Shown piece after piece: positions 8,492 to 17,359 of a stretch of DNA of 34,412 nt; position 1 is the stretch's first letter, and each line of letters starts with the position of its first letter. Origin of the DNA: an uncultured Geobacter sp. (GTDB lineage: Bacteria > Desulfobacterota > Desulfuromonadia > Geobacterales > Geobacteraceae); assembly GCA_903925075.1 (NCBI GenBank), contig CAIYDQ010000066.1:1-34412 (forward strand). Direction: 5' to 3'. Under the pieces are notes generated by a model, which saw nothing but the letters and a program-made list of their open reading frames with translations, was not told the origin of the DNA and ran no database searches. The position numbers and the translations under genes are program-made.

Positions 8492-9637
8492 TTACTTCCG
8501 GTAGCTGATCCGGTAGATCGCTCCTCTCAGGTCATCTGAAACCAAAAGACTTCCATCCGGCATCGTCTGTAGATCGACCGGCCGTCCCCAGGCGCGGCCA
8601 TTGTGCAGCCAACCCTGGGCGAACACTCGATAATCGCCGTCCGAGCCGTCATGCAGCCCGACCATCGATATCCGGTAACCGATCGGCACGCTCCGGTTCC
8701 AGGAGCCGTGCTCGGCGATGAAGATCCGGTTCCGGTATTCGGCGGGAAAGGTGGAACCGGTGTAAAAACGTATGCCGAGAGCAGCCACGTGGGCGGGAAG
8801 CTCCACTTCCGGGGGGACGAACTTCTCCTTCGGCATCCGCCCTCCGAACTCGGGGTCGGCGATCCCCTTGCCGTGCCAGTAGGGATAGCCGAAGTGCAGG
8901 CCCGGACCTTTGGCGCGGTTAAGTTCGTCCGGCGGCAGGTCGTCGCCCATCAGGTCCCGGCCGTTGTCGGTGAACCAAAGCTCGCGCGTCGCCGGATGCC
9001 AGTCGAAGCCCACCGTGTTGCGCACCCCTTTGGCGAAGATCTCCAGATGTTGGCCGTTCGGATCCATCCGCATGATCGAGGCGAAGCGGGCGTCCTTAGG
9101 GTCGCAGACGTTGCACGGCGCTCCCACCGGCACGTACAGCTTACCGTCCGGTCCAAAACGTATGAATTTCCAGCCGTGATGCTTTTCGTGAGGGAAACTG
9201 CCGTTTACCAGCACCGGCTGCGGCGGGTTGGCCAGGCGCTCCTCGATGCGGTCGAAGCGGATCACTCGATCGATCTCCGCGACATAGAGAGCGCCGTCAT
9301 GAAAGGCAACGCCGTTAGGTTCGTTAAGCCCATGGGCGATAGTGAAAACCTTGGCCTGAGGGGTCCCGCCGTTGAGCAGCGCGTAGACCTTGCCCTCGCC
9401 GCGCGTGCCGACGAAGACGGTTCCCTTGGCCCCGAGCGCCAAGGATCTGGCGCCGGGAAGGTCTTGGGCGAATATCTCGATGGCGAAGCCTTTGGGGAGC
9501 CTGATGCGTTCAAGATGGAATTCGGCAGCTTGGCAGACGGGACAAAAGGCGAGCAGCAGTAAGGAAAGAAACGGTGCCTGGCCAAATGGGCTGATCAGGA
9601 ACCGGGCCAAGCTGACCTGGCGAAGTGAAAACAACAC
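8492..9637 (-). CDS. Exported PQQ-dependent sugar dehydrogenase / sorbosone dehydrogenase family protein
   Basis: 381 residues with a GTG start five bases after a perfect AAGGAGG. Residues 1-37 form a signal peptide ending near VCQA|AEF, so the protein is periplasmic. The rest fits the six-bladed beta-propeller of the glucose/sorbosone dehydrogenase family: the entry motif RLPKGFAIEIFA, NGVAFHDGALYVAE, the glycine-rich KLYVPVGAPCNVCDP, and FTDNGRDLMGDDLPPDELN, which carries the cofactor- and calcium-region signature. CNVCD is a CXXC without the following His, so it is not a heme site. Enzymatic oxidation of an aldose using PQQ is the family role; the actual substrate, and whether this host supplies PQQ, are unknown. 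Confidence 0.87.
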   Translation of the reverse strand: MLFSLRQVSLARFLISPFGQAPFLSLLLLAFCPVCQAAEFHLERIRLPKGFAIEIFAQDLPGARSLALGAKGTVFVGTRGEGKVYALLNGGTPQAKVFTIAHGLNEPNGVAFHDGALYVAEIDRVIRFDRIEERLANPPQPVLVNGSFPHEKHHGWKFIRFGPDGKLYVPVGAPCNVCDPKDARFASIMRMDPNGQHLEIFAKGVRNTVGFDWHPATRELWFTDNGRDLMGDDLPPDELNRAKGPGLHFGYPYWHGKGIADPEFGGRMPKEKFVPPEVELPAHVAALGIRFYTGSTFPAEYRNRIFIAEHGSWNRSVPIGYRISMVGLHDGSDGDYRVFAQGWLHNGRAWGRPVDLQTMPDGSLLVSDDLRGAIYRISYRK

Positions 9638-9773
9638 GTGAGCCTCCTTTTGAAGGGCCGATCACTGCGCAACGCTCATGCGCAGTGCCATTGATCCCCT
9701 CCCCTCGGCAGCTCGGAAATTTTATCCTACCTAGAAATCAAGTATCCAGGCTCTTTCGTCGGCGGCCGAGAAA

Positions 9774-10190
9774 CTATTCGCCTATGATCTTGATCAGTAC
9801 GCGCTTTTTGCGCATGCCATCGAACTCTCCGTAGAAGACCTGTTCCCACGGCCCCAGGTCAAGCTTCCCGCCGGTTATCGCCACCACGACCTCCCGCCCC
9901 ATGATGGTCCTTTTCAGGTGAGCGTCGCCGTTGTCCTCGCCGCTGTTGTGGCGGTAGCGCGAGTGAGGCTTTTCCGGGGCAAGCTCCTCCAGCCACTGTT
10001 CAAAGTCCTGATGGAGGCCCGACTCGTCGTCGTTTATGAAGACGCTTGCCGTTATGTGCATGGCGTTGCATAACAGAAGTCCTTCCTGAATGCCGCTTCC
10101 GCCCAGCGCGCGTTGCAAGTCGCGGGTGATGTTCACAAAGCCGCGCCTGCTCTTGATCTCAAACCACAGCTCCTTACGGTAATGCTGCAT
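9774..10190 (-). CDS. yjbQ: YjbQ family protein (UPF0047; secondary thiamine-phosphate synthase-type)
   Basis: 138 residues from the ATG at 10190, which follows an AGGAGG at the correct distance. A GTG fifteen bases further upstream is in frame but would place that ribosome-binding site inside the gene. The UPF0047 signature is visible: [19 protein letters not shown], the run [16 protein letters not shown], and the closing [19 protein letters not shown], including conserved His, Asn and Glu residues. The family folds as a small trimeric barrel. A weak thiamine-phosphate synthase activity is described for YjbQ, but its physiological role is poorly defined. The gene lies 39 bases after the D,D-carboxypeptidase gene and may be co-transcribed with it. 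Confidence 0.92.
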   Translation of the reverse strand: MQHYRKELWFEIKSRRGFVNITRDLQRALGGSGIQEGLLLCNAMHITASVFINDDESGLHQDFEQWLEELAPEKPHSRYRHNSGEDNGDAHLKRTIMGREVVVAITGGKLDLGPWEQVFYGEFDGMRKKRVLIKIIGE

Positions 10191-10229
10191 CTTACCTCCT
10201 GTCACAGGTACGGATCGGGGTGATTAGCG

Positions 10230-11078
10230 TCACTGCTGGTCGGCGTTGCTTGCCACGGCAGCGGCGCTGGCCGCAAAGGCCGCGTCCAGCATGGCAGGCG
10301 CCGTTTCCCAGCGGTGCTTTGCATGCATGATCACCAGGAGCACCTTCCGGTCGTCTCGCTTGGCAAGGGCCACCAGGCATTGCCCGGCGTTGGGCGTGGT
10401 GCCGGTTTTCACCCCGCGCGCACCTGGATACCTGCCTATCAGCCTGTTCTTGTTTCTGAGGTAAAAGGACCGGCCGCCCTTCACCGTCACGATGCGCATG
10501 CTGCCCGTTGCCACCAAATCGGCGAAGATCGGCAGGCGCAATGCCCGTTCCGCCAGGATAGCCAGATCGTGGGCACTGGAGTATAGCCCGCGGCTATCAT
10601 GGCCGCAAGCATTACTAAAACGAGTATCCTCAAGCTGGAGGCTGCGTGCTTTGGCGTTCATTCGAGCCACGAAGGCTTTCTGGTTGCCGGCGGCGTGATC
10701 GGCGAGGGCGCGTGCGGCGTCGTTGGCCGAGGCGATCAGCGTCGCGGCCAAAAGATCCCGGACCGTCAGCCGCTCTCCGCGCCGCAGGCCGATTCGGCTG
10801 CCGGTTTCGCGGGCGGCGCTGCCGCTTACCGTAACCACCTCTTCAGGATTGCAGCTCTCGATCACAACCAGGGCAGTCATGATTTTGGTGAGACTCGCAG
10901 GCGCACGACGGGAATGCGCATTTCTCCCTCGGTAGGTGCGTCCGTTCACCTGCAGCAGATAGGAAGGAGGGGGGTCGACGAATGGTGATCCGCCGGCGGC
11001 GTCGGCCGGATTGGCGAGCACGCCTGAGAAGAGAAGCACTGCGATGCCGCAGCCTGCGATGTAGGGGAGCGGATTCAT
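10230..11078 (-). CDS. D-alanyl-D-alanine carboxypeptidase (peptidase S11, PBP5 family)
   Basis: Trims the terminal D-Ala from peptidoglycan pentapeptides in the periplasm. Starting at ATG 11078 the protein has 282 residues: signal peptide 1-28 (ending NPADAA), then the catalytic domain with all three motifs, SLTK at 62-65 (Ser62 nucleophile), SAN at 117-119 and KTG at 224-226. It lacks the C-terminal beta domain and amphipathic membrane anchor of PBP5, so it is a short DacD/DacF-like form. The ribosome-binding site is poor (ACAGG directly before ATG). A longer in-frame reading to 11258 lacks a plausible signal peptide and would run into the mutL promoter region. It is divergent from mutL. 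Confidence 0.9.
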   Translation of the reverse strand: MNPLPYIAGCGIAVLLFSGVLANPADAAGGSPFVDPPPSYLLQVNGRTYRGRNAHSRRAPASLTKIMTALVVIESCNPEEVVTVSGSAARETGSRIGLRRGERLTVRDLLAATLIASANDAARALADHAAGNQKAFVARMNAKARSLQLEDTRFSNACGHDSRGLYSSAHDLAILAERALRLPIFADLVATGSMRIVTVKGGRSFYLRNKNRLIGRYPGARGVKTGTTPNAGQCLVALAKRDDRKVLLVIMHAKHRWETAPAMLDAAFAASAAAVASNADQQ

Positions 11079-11276
11079 CCTGTAGTTTATAGCATCGTTT
11101 TTTTTTACCGCAAACGGCGGCGCGATGCGGGCAACGGCGTGGCTGCGGATTCGGTCTTTAACCTTCGGGGATAACCTTCCCTCTTTCCCTTCTTTTGCGC
11201 AATCTTGATTTACAAACCAGCGGCGCATGGGGTATCTTGGCTCACGCGCATATTGCAATTTGCTGTGAGGTTTGTA

Positions 11277-13262
11277 TTGGCGACGAAAATAAGAATCCTA
11301 CCGGAGAATCTTGCCAACAAGATCGCCGCGGGCGAGGTGGTGGAGCGGCCTGCCTCCGTAGCGAAGGAACTGGTGGAGAACGCGCTGGATGCCGGCTCCA
11401 AAGAGATCGTCGTCGAGATCGAGTCGGGCGGCAGAAGGCTCATCAAGGTTTCCGACACCGGCAGCGGCATGTCCCGCGAGGATGCACTGCTGGCCCTGGA
11501 ACGGCACGCCACCAGCAAGATAGCCTGCGATGAAGATCTCTTCGCCCTGGCAACGCTCGGCTTTCGCGGCGAAGCGCTGCCGTCGATCGCTTCGGTCTCC
11601 CGCCTCACCATCTCCACCAGAACAGCCGACGTCTTGGAGGGAACCGAGATCTACGCCGAAGGGGGGCGGATCAAGGAAGTGAAAGGGTGCGGAATGGCGG
11701 CCGGTACCGTGATCGCGGTCCGAAACCTGTTCTTCAACACCCCCGCGCGGCTAAAGTTCATGAAAACCCCTGAGACCGAAAGCGGCCACGTCGGGGAACT
11801 TCTGACCCGTCTTGCCATCTCCAGGCCGGAGATCCGCTTCTCCTACCTAAACGACGGCAAAGTCGTCTTTCGGGCTTTGGATGCGGATCTCAAAGAGCGG
11901 GTAGCCACCATGCTCGGCCGCCCGATTGCCGCCTCACTCTATCCGGTCTCTTATCAAGCCGCGGGCGATCTGAAGGTAACGGGACTGGTGGCGGCGCCGG
12001 ATTGCAGCCGGAGCGCCGCCAGCCATCTCTACACCTATATAAACGGCCGCTTCATCAAGGACAAGCTCGTGCAGCACGCCATCCTCCAGGCCTACCGGAA
12101 TTTCCTGGAGCGGGGCCGTTACCCGGTGGTCGCGGTGTTCATCGAGATTCCGCCCGGCGAGGTGGATGTGAATGTGCATCCAACCAAACACGAGGTGCGT
12201 TTCCGCGAACAGGGGCGTGTGCACGACGCCATTCAGACTGCCGTAGAGGGCGTGCTCAAAGAGACTCCCTGGCTGAAACGCGGGCAGCCGGCTGCCGGGT
12301 CGCACAGCTTTCCCCTCAAGGAACTCGTTGCCCGACCTGCCCGTATTGACGTTGCCGTCCCGACGCCGGCGGAAAACACCGGCGTCTGGCCTGTCGCCTC
12401 CAAGGCGGCCGAGCAGGCGGGCCGGCTGGCGCCGCTGGAGCGAGAGGACGCGAAGGAACTGCCGCGGTCAAATGCCTCCGATCTCAGCCAGGCCAGGGTT
12501 GCCGAGGTGAGGGAATTGCTGACGGGTTATCAGGCTCGACCGCAGCCGCCGTTTCGCCCCTATTTCCAGCCGCCTGAGACCTCCAAGAACTCGCCGGCCG
12601 CCAAGGTGAGCGCAGCTGCGACTCCAGCGCCGGTCGTCGGAGCCGCCGAGGCCGAGGCGAACGATATCGACGAGCGCGGTTACTTCGCCTCGCTCGCGGT
12701 AATCGGCCAGTTCAACGCTTCCTATATTGTTTGCCAGCGAGGCGTGGACCTCGTGCTCATCGACCAGCACGCGGCCCATGAACGGGTCGCCTTTGAGCGG
12801 CTGAAGCGGGAGTTCGCCGCCAGGGAGGTCGACAGCCAGGGGCTCCTTTTCCCCGACACCATGGAGCTGTCGTTCAGAGAATCGGCGGTCCTGCAGGAGC
12901 ATGTGGCCGAAGTGGCGCGTCTGGGCTTTCTGCTGGAGGCATTCGGCGGCAATACCTGGATCTTGAAAAGCGTGCCGCAGATTCTCGCGGGGAGCGAGTA
13001 CCTGCGAACGATGCGCGACATCTTGGAGGAGTTGGGCAGCCTGAGCAGGAGCCGCACCTTTACCGATCTGCAGGAAGACATGCTGGCGCGCATCGCTTGC
13101 CATAGCGTGGTTCGCGGGCGCCGCACGCTTTCGCAGCAGGAGATCGCCGCGCTGTTCAGGCAGATGGATCAGACCGACTTTTCCAGCAACTGCCCGCACG
13201 GCAGGCCGGTGATGCAGACCATTACCCTGGCCGAAGTGGAGAAGATGTTCAAAAGAGGCTAG
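11277..13262 (+). CDS. mutL: DNA mismatch repair protein MutL, endonuclease-type
   Basis: Couples mismatch recognition by MutS to strand incision. A TTG start at 11277, six bases after GTGAGG, gives MATKIRILPENLANKIAAGE, matching the usual MutL N terminus; a TTG further upstream (11205) would add an atypical extension. The GHKL ATPase domain shows Glu31/Asn35 in ELVENALDAG, DTGSGMS and GFRGEALPSIASV. A variable proline/alanine-rich linker spans about residues 340-465. The C-terminal domain carries the metal-binding endonuclease motif DQHA-x2-E-x4-E (Asp496 to Glu507), followed by ACHSVVRG and CPHGRP near the end, so this MutL should nick DNA itself, as expected in bacteria without MutH. 661 residues. 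It leads the mutL-miaA-hfq run. Confidence 0.96.
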   Translation: MATKIRILPENLANKIAAGEVVERPASVAKELVENALDAGSKEIVVEIESGGRRLIKVSDTGSGMSREDALLALERHATSKIACDEDLFALATLGFRGEALPSIASVSRLTISTRTADVLEGTEIYAEGGRIKEVKGCGMAAGTVIAVRNLFFNTPARLKFMKTPETESGHVGELLTRLAISRPEIRFSYLNDGKVVFRALDADLKERVATMLGRPIAASLYPVSYQAAGDLKVTGLVAAPDCSRSAASHLYTYINGRFIKDKLVQHAILQAYRNFLERGRYPVVAVFIEIPPGEVDVNVHPTKHEVRFREQGRVHDAIQTAVEGVLKETPWLKRGQPAAGSHSFPLKELVARPARIDVAVPTPAENTGVWPVASKAAEQAGRLAPLEREDAKELPRSNASDLSQARVAEVRELLTGYQARPQPPFRPYFQPPETSKNSPAAKVSAAATPAPVVGAAEAEANDIDERGYFASLAVIGQFNASYIVCQRGVDLVLIDQHAAHERVAFERLKREFAAREVDSQGLLFPDTMELSFRESAVLQEHVAEVARLGFLLEAFGGNTWILKSVPQILAGSEYLRTMRDILEELGSLSRSRTFTDLQEDMLARIACHSVVRGRRTLSQQEIAALFRQMDQTDFSSNCPHGRPVMQTITLAEVEKMFKRG

Positions 13263-13295
13263 GCCGCAGTCCAGCCGGTAAGGCCGCAGAGCGAG

Positions 13296-13337
13296 CAGCG
13301 TTGAAGGAAAAGAGAACAGCGTTGAGGGAAATGAAAA
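13296..13337 (+). repeat. Two adjacent 21-bp direct repeats between mutL and miaA
   Basis: CAGCGTTGAAGGAAAAGAGAA (13296-13316) is followed directly by a copy at 13317-13337 with three mismatches. A shorter repeat, AGGCCGCAG, occurs at 13261 and 13281 just upstream. The short duplication sits in the only gap between mutL and miaA. It may be simple slippage; the A/G-rich sequence could also help ribosome loading for miaA, which lacks a clear ribosome-binding site. Confidence 0.6.
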
Positions 13338-13353
13338 GGCGTCATGACCGATT

Positions 13354-14268
13354 ATGAGCGATGAAAAAATCAAGCTGCTGGTCCTCTCCGGCCCCACCGG
13401 GTCCGGGAAGAGCGAACTGGCGGTAAGAGTTGCCGAGCGGATCGGCGGGGAGATAGTGAACGCCGACTCCATGCAGGTCTATCGGGGCATGGATATCGGC
13501 ACGGCGAAACCTCCGGCGGAGGCGCTGGCGCGAGTGCCCCACCATCTGTTGAGCATCGTCGCTCCGGACCAAAATTTCACCGCCTCGGATTTCCGGCGCG
13601 AGGCAGCCGCGGCCATCGCCGACATCGACGGCAGGGGGAAGAAGGCGATCGTCGTCGGTGGCACCGGCCTCTACATTCGCGCGCTGTTGGAAGGCCTGGT
13701 CGACTCTCCCACCGCAGACCCCGAACTGCGCCTGCAGTTTGCCGAGTTGACCGGCGAGGAACTGCTGCGGCGTCTTTTCCTGGTGGACCCGGAGACGGCG
13801 TCCCGCCTGCACGCCAACGACCGGGTGCGTCTGATCCGCGCACTGGAGGTGTTCAACCAGACCGGCCGGCCGATCTCGGCTTTTCGCTCCGAGCACGCCT
13901 TTTCCGGCAGCTACTATCGGACGCTGAAGATGGCAATCAGGGTCGAGCGACCGGAATTGTACCGCCGCATCGACAGCCGGGTCGAGCAGATGCTGCAAGA
14001 CGGTCTGGTCGCCGAGGTCGGCTCGTTGCTTGCTCGCGGCTACGGCACGGAGCTGAAGGCGATGCGTTCCATCGGCTACAAGGAAATTTCAGCCCATCTC
14101 GCCGGAGAAACCACGCTGGATGAGGCAGTTAGCCTGATCAAAAGGGACACCAGGCGCTATGCGAAGCGGCAAATGACATGGTTTTGCAAGGAAAGTGAAA
14201 TTAATTGGCTTGAATATCCTGAAAGTTTTGCTACTATCCTTGCACATGTGATTCAATTTTTTGGGTAA
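13354..14268 (+). CDS. miaA: tRNA dimethylallyltransferase MiaA
   Basis: Transfers dimethylallyl from DMAPP to N6 of A37 in tRNAs reading UNN codons, the first step toward ms2i6A. 304 residues, the usual length. The P-loop GPTGSGKS is at 13-20, the NADSMQVYRGMDIGTAKP substrate-binding motif at about 37-54, GGTGLYIRALLEG in the middle, and the C-terminal RSIGYKE and KRDTRRYAKRQMTWF motifs for tRNA binding. The ATG at 13354 lacks a strong ribosome-binding site. It is downstream of mutL and twelve bases before hfq, the same miaA-hfq order seen in many Proteobacteria. Confidence 0.97.
   Translation: MSDEKIKLLVLSGPTGSGKSELAVRVAERIGGEIVNADSMQVYRGMDIGTAKPPAEALARVPHHLLSIVAPDQNFTASDFRREAAAAIADIDGRGKKAIVVGGTGLYIRALLEGLVDSPTADPELRLQFAELTGEELLRRLFLVDPETASRLHANDRVRLIRALEVFNQTGRPISAFRSEHAFSGSYYRTLKMAIRVERPELYRRIDSRVEQMLQDGLVAEVGSLLARGYGTELKAMRSIGYKEISAHLAGETTLDEAVSLIKRDTRRYAKRQMTWFCKESEINWLEYPESFATILAHVIQFFG
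14210..14237 (+). promoter_or_regulatory. Candidate sigma-70 promoter for hfq inside miaA
   Basis: TTGAAT (14210-14215) and TACTAT (14232-14237) are separated by 16 bases, in an AT-rich patch at the 3' end of miaA just before hfq. hfq often has promoters inside miaA in other bacteria. The match is moderate and rests on sequence alone. Confidence 0.35.
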
Positions 14269-14280
14269 AGGAGCGGAATC

Positions 14281-14505
14281 ATGGCTAAAACGCCTTTCAA
14301 CATCCAGGACCAATATCTGAATCAGTCGCGCAAGGAGCGGGTGAAGGTTTTGGTGCAACTCATGTCCGGCGAGAAGCTGGAGGGGCACATCAAATCGTTC
14401 GACAACTTCTCGGTACTCATGGAAGTTCACGGCGACATCCTCATCTATAAACATGCCATTTGCAGCATTACCTCCGTGGACGGCATTTTCAGGTTGCACC
14501 AGTAG
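14281..14505 (+). CDS. hfq: RNA chaperone Hfq
   Basis: A 74-residue Sm-like protein that forms hexameric rings, binds small RNAs and mRNAs and promotes their pairing. An AAAGGAG ribosome-binding site precedes the ATG. The N-terminal QDQYLNQSRKER segment, the Sm1 region (VLVQLMSGEKLEGHIKSFDNFSVLM) and the Sm2 motif IYKHAICSI are all present. The acidic C-terminal tail of E. coli Hfq is missing; the protein ends soon after the Sm fold, as in many non-enteric bacteria. Its presence implies small-RNA regulation in this organism. Confidence 0.97.
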   Translation: MAKTPFNIQDQYLNQSRKERVKVLVQLMSGEKLEGHIKSFDNFSVLMEVHGDILIYKHAICSITSVDGIFRLHQ

Positions 14506-14663
14506 CGGCTCAAGCGCAGTAGTGCCGCAAGCGGAACAGGGCGGGTGCCGTAGCTTTCTCGCCGAATTAAGAGCAACCATGATGCAGAGAAAAACAGTTC
14601 GTCTAAAACAGCCGGCTCGGCAACGGGTCGGCTGCCTTCGTTTCAAAATCAGGAGAAGATTTG

Positions 14664-15965
14664 ATGTCTGGTCTCATAGTTGATCGAGTAATGCCGGGAA
14701 GCATCGCTGAAGAGTTGGAGATTGAGCCGGGTGACAGGTTACTTGCGGTGAACGGGCATGTGCTGGGCGACGTCATCGATTACAACTTTTTCGGAGCGGA
14801 CGACGTCCTGCTTCTGGAACTGGAGAAGGGAGACGGCGAAATTTGGGAGCTGGAAGTTGAACGGGAAGAGGGGGAGTCGCTTGGCCTCACCTTCGAGGCG
14901 CCCGCCCCGGCCCGCTGCGGCAACAACTGCGTTTTTTGCTTCGTGCACCAGCTTCCCAAAGGTTTGCGCGCTCCTCTCTACGTGAAGGACGAGGACTACC
15001 GACTATCCTTCCTCTACGGCAATTACGTGACCATGGCCAATATCGATGCCGGCGATTTGGAGAGGATCAAGGCCCAGCGGCTATCGCCGCTCTACATCTC
15101 GGTTCATGCCACCGAACCCGATTTAAGGGAAAGGTTGCTCGGCAAAAGCGGCATTTTGCCGATACTCGACGTCATGAGGGAGCTTGCCGAGGCGAGGATC
15201 ACCATGCATACCCAGATCGTCCTCTGCCCAGGGCTGAACGACGGCGAGGCCTTTGCGCGCACCGTCGAGGAACTGGCCCAGATGCACCCGGCGGTCGCTT
15301 CTCTTGCCGTGGTGCCGGTCGGCCTCACCGCTCATCGCAAGAAGCTCCCCGCGCTTGCTCCCGTAACCCGACAATTCGCCGCCGCGTTCGTCAACGAGTG
15401 GGAAAAAAAGGCGCAAGCCCTGGCGGACCGGCTGGGCGAGCCGTTCTTATTTTTGGCCGACGAATTCTACATTAAGGGGGAGACCCCCTTCCCATCCCTG
15501 GAAACCTACGGCGACCTGCCGCAGCTGGAAAACGGCGTGGGGATGATTCCGCTGTTTTTATCGGAAGCGGCAGAGGTCCTGGAGGAGGCTGAGCATCTGG
15601 GCGCGGCCAGGATTACGGTGGTGACGGGGGAGTCCCCTTATGACTATCTCGCCCAATTCCTGGAGCGTCTGTCGCAGAAAACCGGCGCCACCATCGTTGC
15701 GCAGGCGATTAAGAACAGGCTGTTCGGCGAAACGGTCACCGTAACCGGGCTGGTCTGCGGCAGGGACATCATCGCCGCCTTGCAGGGCGTGGAACTGGGA
15801 GAGCTGGTGCTGGTCCCGGACGTCATGATAAAGGAAGGCGAGGGGGTCTTCTTGGACGATCTTTCCCTGGACGATCTGCAAGATGCGCTCGGGAAACCGG
15901 TGCTGGTCGTGGAGTCGACTCCCTTCGGCATCTACGAGGCGGTGAGGGATCTGGAGCGGGAGTAA
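14664..15965 (+). CDS. DUF512 family protein with PDZ and radical-SAM-type cysteine motif
   Basis: 433 residues from ATG 14664, which follows AGGAGA at a good distance. An N-terminal PDZ-like domain (about 1-70; MPGSIAEELEIEPGDRLLAVNG) leads into a radical-SAM-type segment in which Cys85, Cys89 and Cys92 form the CX3CX2C motif for a [4Fe-4S] cluster (RCGNNCVFCFVHQLPKG). A central barrel and the C-terminal DUF512 domain follow (about 290-425; GLVCGRDII and LVPDVMIKEGEGVFLDD). The combination corresponds to a putative radical-SAM family widespread in clostridia, cyanobacteria and Desulfuromonadota, with no firmly established reaction. It lies 158 bases after hfq and may share its transcript. 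Confidence 0.9.
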   Translation: MSGLIVDRVMPGSIAEELEIEPGDRLLAVNGHVLGDVIDYNFFGADDVLLLELEKGDGEIWELEVEREEGESLGLTFEAPAPARCGNNCVFCFVHQLPKGLRAPLYVKDEDYRLSFLYGNYVTMANIDAGDLERIKAQRLSPLYISVHATEPDLRERLLGKSGILPILDVMRELAEARITMHTQIVLCPGLNDGEAFARTVEELAQMHPAVASLAVVPVGLTAHRKKLPALAPVTRQFAAAFVNEWEKKAQALADRLGEPFLFLADEFYIKGETPFPSLETYGDLPQLENGVGMIPLFLSEAAEVLEEAEHLGAARITVVTGESPYDYLAQFLERLSQKTGATIVAQAIKNRLFGETVTVTGLVCGRDIIAALQGVELGELVLVPDVMIKEGEGVFLDDLSLDDLQDALGKPVLVVESTPFGIYEAVRDLERE

Positions 15966-16052
15966 GCTGCAAGCGCCCGGATCCGCTCCGCTTTCGACGG
16001 GACCCCGGGCCGGGAGCTTCAAGAGGGGTTGCGCCTCAAGAAGCCTTGCGCT

Positions 16053-17153
16053 TTAAGAAGCCTCGCTCATGGCGTCGATGCTGGCGAAATCGAAGACCGT
16101 CTCGGCGGAAGACTTGATAAGGCTGATTTTCTCCTGGTCCTCGGCGGTAATTTTGGAAACGTGCTCGGTCAAGGTGGTGAAGGCCGCGGCGGTGTATTGC
16201 TGGGTGCGGATATACGGGATGCCGCTGTCGTCCAGGATCTTCTGGCTGATGGCGGAGACCGGAGCGGACCCCGGAATCACCAGCCCGGCCAGTTTGAGCC
16301 GGTACTTGGGGATATTGTAGAGGGCCGACGCGGTCACGATCAATTCGTCCCTGGAGCTGGTGGTGATCAGGAGGGTCGAATCCTGCAGGGTGTCTATCAC
16401 CCGCTGCGATGATGCGGCCCCCAATTGTATGTGGTGGATGATCCTGCTCCTGCCGTTCTGGTCGCCGTGCAGCGGCAGCTTCAGCAGGTTCGAGAGGTCG
16501 ATCAGGGTCGGATTGGCAAGGGTCGTGGAATAGTCGAAGGCCCCGGCGACCGACTGCTGCCGGCTCTCGAAAAACAGCTGCAGGTAGTCGAGGGTTTCCT
16601 CGCGCTTCTCGGGCAAAAGCTTGTTCACCAACACCAACTTCACCTGCGCGCCGTGTTGCCTGAAAAGGGCCAGGTTCAACTGCACCGAGTCGATCACGCC
16701 GCCGATCCCGCCGCTTGCCACCATGATCACCGGCGCGTCCAGCGCCCGGGCGATCTGCGCGTTGTTGATCCCGATCACCGAGCCGACCCCGCCGTGCCCC
16801 GACCCTTCTATGATCAGGAAATCGTTCCTCTCCTCCAACTCCCGGCACGCCTGCTTGATGCTTTCCAGCGGCAGCTCCGCCGCAATCTCGCCCGACAGAT
16901 ACCTTTTGGTGTAGCCCCGGTCAAGGACCACCGGCGACATTAGCCTGCGGTCTTTCTCCAGTCCGTAGATGGAGGCGATCAGAGCCGCGTCCATATCCAT
17001 CTGCACGTCGTCCAGCATGAACAGTTTCGGCCCAATCGGCTTGATGAAGCCGACTCTGGCGTACTTTTTCCTCGCCAGATGCATGAGCGACAGACTGATG
17101 GTAGTCTTGCCGCAATGCTGCCCCGTTGCCGCGATAAAGATCTTCTTGCACAT
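16053..17153 (-). CDS. BioD-like P-loop ATPase with DRTGG domain
   Basis: 366 residues from ATG 17153. The N-terminal half resembles dethiobiotin synthetase/CobQ-type P-loop NTPases: AATGQHCGKTT at about 7-17 is the nucleotide-binding loop, FLIIEGSGHGGVGS in the middle is the second motif, and APVIMVASGGIGG follows. The C-terminal part (about 220-340) fits a DRTGG domain, as found in the N-terminal half of some phosphotransacetylases, but no phosphotransacetylase domain is present. A TTGCCC-17-TATAAT promoter at 17199-17227 places the transcript start just upstream of this ATG and argues against the longer frame reaching 17264. The function of the stand-alone protein is unknown; a regulatory or acyl-phosphate-related role is only a guess. 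Confidence 0.83.
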   Translation of the reverse strand: MCKKIFIAATGQHCGKTTISLSLMHLARKKYARVGFIKPIGPKLFMLDDVQMDMDAALIASIYGLEKDRRLMSPVVLDRGYTKRYLSGEIAAELPLESIKQACRELEERNDFLIIEGSGHGGVGSVIGINNAQIARALDAPVIMVASGGIGGVIDSVQLNLALFRQHGAQVKLVLVNKLLPEKREETLDYLQLFFESRQQSVAGAFDYSTTLANPTLIDLSNLLKLPLHGDQNGRSRIIHHIQLGAASSQRVIDTLQDSTLLITTSSRDELIVTASALYNIPKYRLKLAGLVIPGSAPVSAISQKILDDSGIPYIRTQQYTAAAFTTLTEHVSKITAEDQEKISLIKSSAETVFDFASIDAMSEAS

Positions 17154-17198
17154 CCAAAAGGCCCCGTTATCCCTACGGCTATAGTCGTCCAACGCTGC

Positions 17199-17227
17199 AT
17201 TATACCTGTTTGCAACATGGCGGGCAA
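17199..17227 (-). promoter_or_regulatory. Sigma-70-type promoter for the BioD-like/DRTGG gene
   Basis: Read on the minus strand, TTGCCC (17222-17227) and a perfect TATAAT (17199-17204) are separated by 17 bases. Transcription would begin near 17192, about 40 bases before the ATG at 17153. Confidence 0.6.
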
Positions 17228-17257
17228 TAGAGTATACGCCGCCGATTTCCCCGTGGG

Positions 17258-17285
17258 ATGACATCCCTGGTCCGCGTGATACAAT
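17258..17285 (+). promoter_or_regulatory. Candidate sigma-70 promoter for the BON-domain gene
   Basis: ATGACA (17258-17263), 16 bases, then TACAAT (17280-17285). A transcript starting near 17292 would precede the strong AAAGGAGG ribosome-binding site of the gene at 17360. It is divergent from the promoter at 17199-17227. Confidence 0.5.
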
Positions 17286-17359
17286 CTAGCGGGTCAATTT
17301 GGGGTCGTTGCTTCGCTGTCTGGCTTTCCGCGGCATTGAGAAAAAAAGGAGGAAGAACG

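Noticed and set aside
17153-17264. N-terminal extension of the BioD-like/DRTGG protein
   Set aside because: It would begin upstream of the TTGCCC-17-TATAAT promoter, so it could not be translated from that transcript.
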